NCBI RefSeq assembly: GCF_051521495.1
Contig: NZ_CP150355.1
Location: 11,346,001-11,410,000 of the forward strand
Source of the DNA: Sorangium sp051521495
Lineage (GTDB): Bacteria; Myxococcota_A; Polyangia; Polyangiales; Polyangiaceae
Direction of reading: 5' to 3'
Length of the DNA stretch: 64,000 nucleotides
Part shown: piece after piece, positions 61,957 to 64,000 of the stretch
How positions within the stretch are numbered: position 1 is the first letter of the stretch
How the letters are laid out: every line of letters starts with the position of its first letter
The notes under the pieces: model-generated
Databases searched by the model: none
What the model was told of the DNA's origin: nothing
The model's input: the letters and a program-made list of their open reading frames with translations, nothing else
Program-made: the position numbers and the translations under genes

Positions 61957-63999
61957 TCAGTGCACGCGCATCCCCGGCTTTGCCCCGGAGTCGGGCGACA
62001 GGAGATGCACCGTCTCGTCCCCCGCCGCGAGCACCATCCCCTCGCTGAGGCCGAACTTCATCTTCCGCGGCGCCAGATTGGCGCACACGATAACGAGCCT
62101 CCCGATGAGGTCCTCCGGCTTGTAATACGCCTTGATCCCGGCAAACACCGTCCTCCGCGACTCCCCGCCGAGCGAGACGGTCAGCTTGAGCAGCTTCTTC
62201 GCCTCGGGCACGTGCTCCGCCGCGACGATGCGCGCGACGCGCAGATCGACCTTGGTGAAGTCGTCGATCGTGCACTCCGGCGCGAGCGGCTCCTTGGCGA
62301 GCGCCGCACCATCGTCCTCCGCGCCCGCGCCCGCCGCCTGGCCCGCCGCGCCCGCGGCCGTCTCGGCGGCCCCGCCCGGCGGCGCCGCCTCCTCGGCAGG
62401 GCGGCTCTCCGCGATCATCTTCTCCACTGCACCCGGCTCGACCCGCTTCATGAGGTGCTCATACGCGGCCACAGGCGTCCCCACAAGCGGCGTCTTCGCG
62501 AGCGCCCACCGGTCCATGGGACACCCGAGCAGCCGCCCGACGTCGTCGGCCAGCTTCGGCAGCACCGGCGCCAGGTAGAGCACGATCTGCCGGAACAGGT
62601 TGAGCGCCACGGTGCACACGGCCTGCACCTCCGCCTTCTTCTCCGGCTGCTTCGCGAGCGCCCACGGCTGCATCCGGTCGACATACTCGTTCGCCCGATC
62701 CGCCAGCGCCACGATGCTCCTCGTCGCCCGCGCATAGTCGAACGCCGCGTACGCCGCCCCGATCACGTCGCCCTCCTCGGCGGCCGCCGCGAACAGCCCC
62801 CCGTCCTCCGGGTAGACCGCCGATAGCCCCGTCTGCGCCACGAAGCGAGACGACCGGCTCGCCAGGTTCACGACCTTGTTCACGAGCTCGGCGTTCACCT
62901 TGTTCACGAGCTCTTCCAGGTTCAGATCGATGTCGTCGACCTTCGAGCTCAGCTTGCTCGCGTAGTAATAACGGAGGTACGCCGGGTCGAGGTGCTTCAG
63001 GTACGTCGAGGCCAGCACGAACGTGCCCTTGCTCTTCGACATCTTCTCTCCGTTCACGGTGAGGAATCCATGGACCTGCACGCGCGACGGCAGCGAGAAG
63101 CGCGCGCTCCTCAGCATCGCCGGCCAGAAGAGCGTGTGGAAATACACGATGTCCTTCCCGATGACGTGGACGATCTCGGCCTCCTCGGATCGCCACCAGT
63201 CGTCGAACGCCTCGCCTTCCCGGTCGCACCACTCCTTGCTTGCGGCCATGTACCCGATCGGCGCGTCGAACCAGACATACCAGTAGTTCCCTGGCGCGTC
63301 GGGGATCTCGAACCCGAAGTACGGCGCGGGGCGCGACACGTCCCAGTCGCGGAGCGGCTCCGACAGGAAGTGCCCCGCGAGGTAGTTCGCGATCTCCTTC
63401 GGCATCCGGCCTTCGCCCTGCGTCCAGGTCGACAGGAACGGCCGCTCCGGCTCGATGGCCACCATCAGGTGCTGCGCGCTCCGCACCTCGGGCCGCGCGC
63501 CCGTGAGCGCGCTCCTCGGCTCGACCAGATCGGTCGCGGCGTAGGTCGAGCCGCACCGGTCGCAGCTATCGCCGTACTGGTCCGGCGCCGCGCACTTCGG
63601 GCAGGTGCCCTTGACGAAGCGATCCGCCAGGAACATGCCCTCCTGGGGATCGAAGAGCTGCGTGACCTCCTTCGTGGTCACCATGCCGCGCTCGCGCAGC
63701 GACGCCCAGATCTCCTCGCACAGCGCGCGGTTCGCGGGGGAGTTCGTGCTGCCGTAGTGGTCGAACCGGATCTGGAACGCCGCGAAATCGCGCTGGTGCG
63801 CCGCGCTCATGTCGGCGATGACGTCGGCCTCGCTCCGCCCCTCCTGCCGAGCGCGGATCATGATGGCCGTGCCGTGGGTGTCGTCGGCGCACAGGTAAAT
63901 GCACCTCCGGCCGGTCATTCGCCAGTAACGGGCAAAGATGTCGGTCTGCGTGTACTCGACGAGGTGTCCGATGTGGATGTGCCCGTTGGCGTAGGGCAG
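61957..63999 (-). CDS. metG: Methionyl-tRNA synthetase (N-terminus off window)
   Basis: The gene enters from the right edge; about 680 residues are visible and only the first few are missing. HIHIGH (HIGH motif) lies at the edge. The zinc knuckle CPKCAAPDQYGDSCDRC, anticodon-domain residues and EKMSKSKGTF (KMSKS loop) are present. An Ala/Pro-rich linker leads to a C-terminal OB-fold tRNA-binding domain (DFTKVDLRVARIVAAEHVPE, VFAGIKAYYKPEDLIGRLVI, SPDSGAKPG). It charges tRNA-Met with methionine. Long form typical of this phylum. Confidence 0.97.
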   Translation of the reverse strand: MPYANGHIHIGHLVEYTQTDIFARYWRMTGRRCIYLCADDTHGTAIMIRARQEGRSEADVIADMSAAHQRDFAAFQIRFDHYGSTNSPANRALCEEIWASLRERGMVTTKEVTQLFDPQEGMFLADRFVKGTCPKCAAPDQYGDSCDRCGSTYAATDLVEPRSALTGARPEVRSAQHLMVAIEPERPFLSTWTQGEGRMPKEIANYLAGHFLSEPLRDWDVSRPAPYFGFEIPDAPGNYWYVWFDAPIGYMAASKEWCDREGEAFDDWWRSEEAEIVHVIGKDIVYFHTLFWPAMLRSARFSLPSRVQVHGFLTVNGEKMSKSKGTFVLASTYLKHLDPAYLRYYYASKLSSKVDDIDLNLEELVNKVNAELVNKVVNLASRSSRFVAQTGLSAVYPEDGGLFAAAAEEGDVIGAAYAAFDYARATRSIVALADRANEYVDRMQPWALAKQPEKKAEVQAVCTVALNLFRQIVLYLAPVLPKLADDVGRLLGCPMDRWALAKTPLVGTPVAAYEHLMKRVEPGAVEKMIAESRPAEEAAPPGGAAETAAGAAGQAAGAGAEDDGAALAKEPLAPECTIDDFTKVDLRVARIVAAEHVPEAKKLLKLTVSLGGESRRTVFAGIKAYYKPEDLIGRLVIVCANLAPRKMKFGLSEGMVLAAGDETVHLLSPDSGAKPGMRVH

Positions 64000-64000
64000 C

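Overview
The window is about 70% G+C, with strong G/C third-position bias and long antisense open frames. Its genes are ones typical of large-genome myxobacteria: many Ser/Gly-linker lipoproteins, ECF-type sigma factors tied to membrane-anchored partners, a Ser/Thr kinase fused to a giant ATPase/TPR protein, a MYXO-CTERM-like sorting signal, and many hypothetical proteins. This points to a deltaproteobacterial myxobacterium, most likely Sorangium or another Polyangiaceae. The species is an inference.

Layout. 1-4.9 kb: the end of a DUF3857/transglutaminase-like protein overlapping murB, which carries an in-frame minisatellite, then a STAS-like protein. 5.2-7.2 kb: a tandem pair of paralogous hypothetical genes in lower-GC DNA. 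7.4-11.7 kb (minus): two Gly-rich beta-helix lipoproteins behind a PEGA protein. 11.9-14.2 kb: a sigma factor fused to a membrane anchor, a small protein, and a second sigma factor whose in-frame repeat tail is cut off by TAG. 14.5-16.6 kb: an AAA15-type ATPase overlapping a Toprim-like partner, next to an IS5-type remnant (candidate defence pair). 17.4-21.5 kb: a hypothetical protein, a SEC-C protein and pheA, with two copies of a small inverted-repeat element. 21.6-25 kb: a secreted beta-rich protein, a sigma factor and its membrane partner. 25-34.3 kb: lipoproteins, a secreted PPDK-like protein, then an export-type operon (DUF4956, HlyD fused to a beta-propeller, TolC-like, truncated CotH). 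34.3-37.5 kb: small hypotheticals, gene debris, an RRM protein and a 48-bp palindrome. 37.5-42 kb: a methyltransferase, a GT2-PaaK fusion and DUF362. 42-52.4 kb: three secreted arabinoxylan-acting enzymes (GH62, GH43, esterase), with a short lipoprotein and the kinase-ATPase between them. 52.4-64 kb: a MITE-like element, a lipoprotein, an NtrC-type regulator, AlkA-like, DUF488, an AhpD-like protein, a cytochrome P450, a histidine kinase with an aberrant tail, a membrane protein, a DCC thioredoxin-like protein and metG (N-terminus off the edge).

The strongest new signal is regulatory. The GH62, GH43 and esterase genes each have the same promoter design upstream: TTGAC(G/A), a 16-17 bp spacer, CACAAT, with the palindrome TGTGAACGTTCACA overlapping the -10. 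No similar site was noticed elsewhere in the window. This defines a candidate hemicellulose regulon run by an unseen, probably LacI-type, repressor. A second strong signal is the histidine kinase fused to a Gly/Ser linker and a MYXO-CTERM signal that is put out of frame by a run of eight C.
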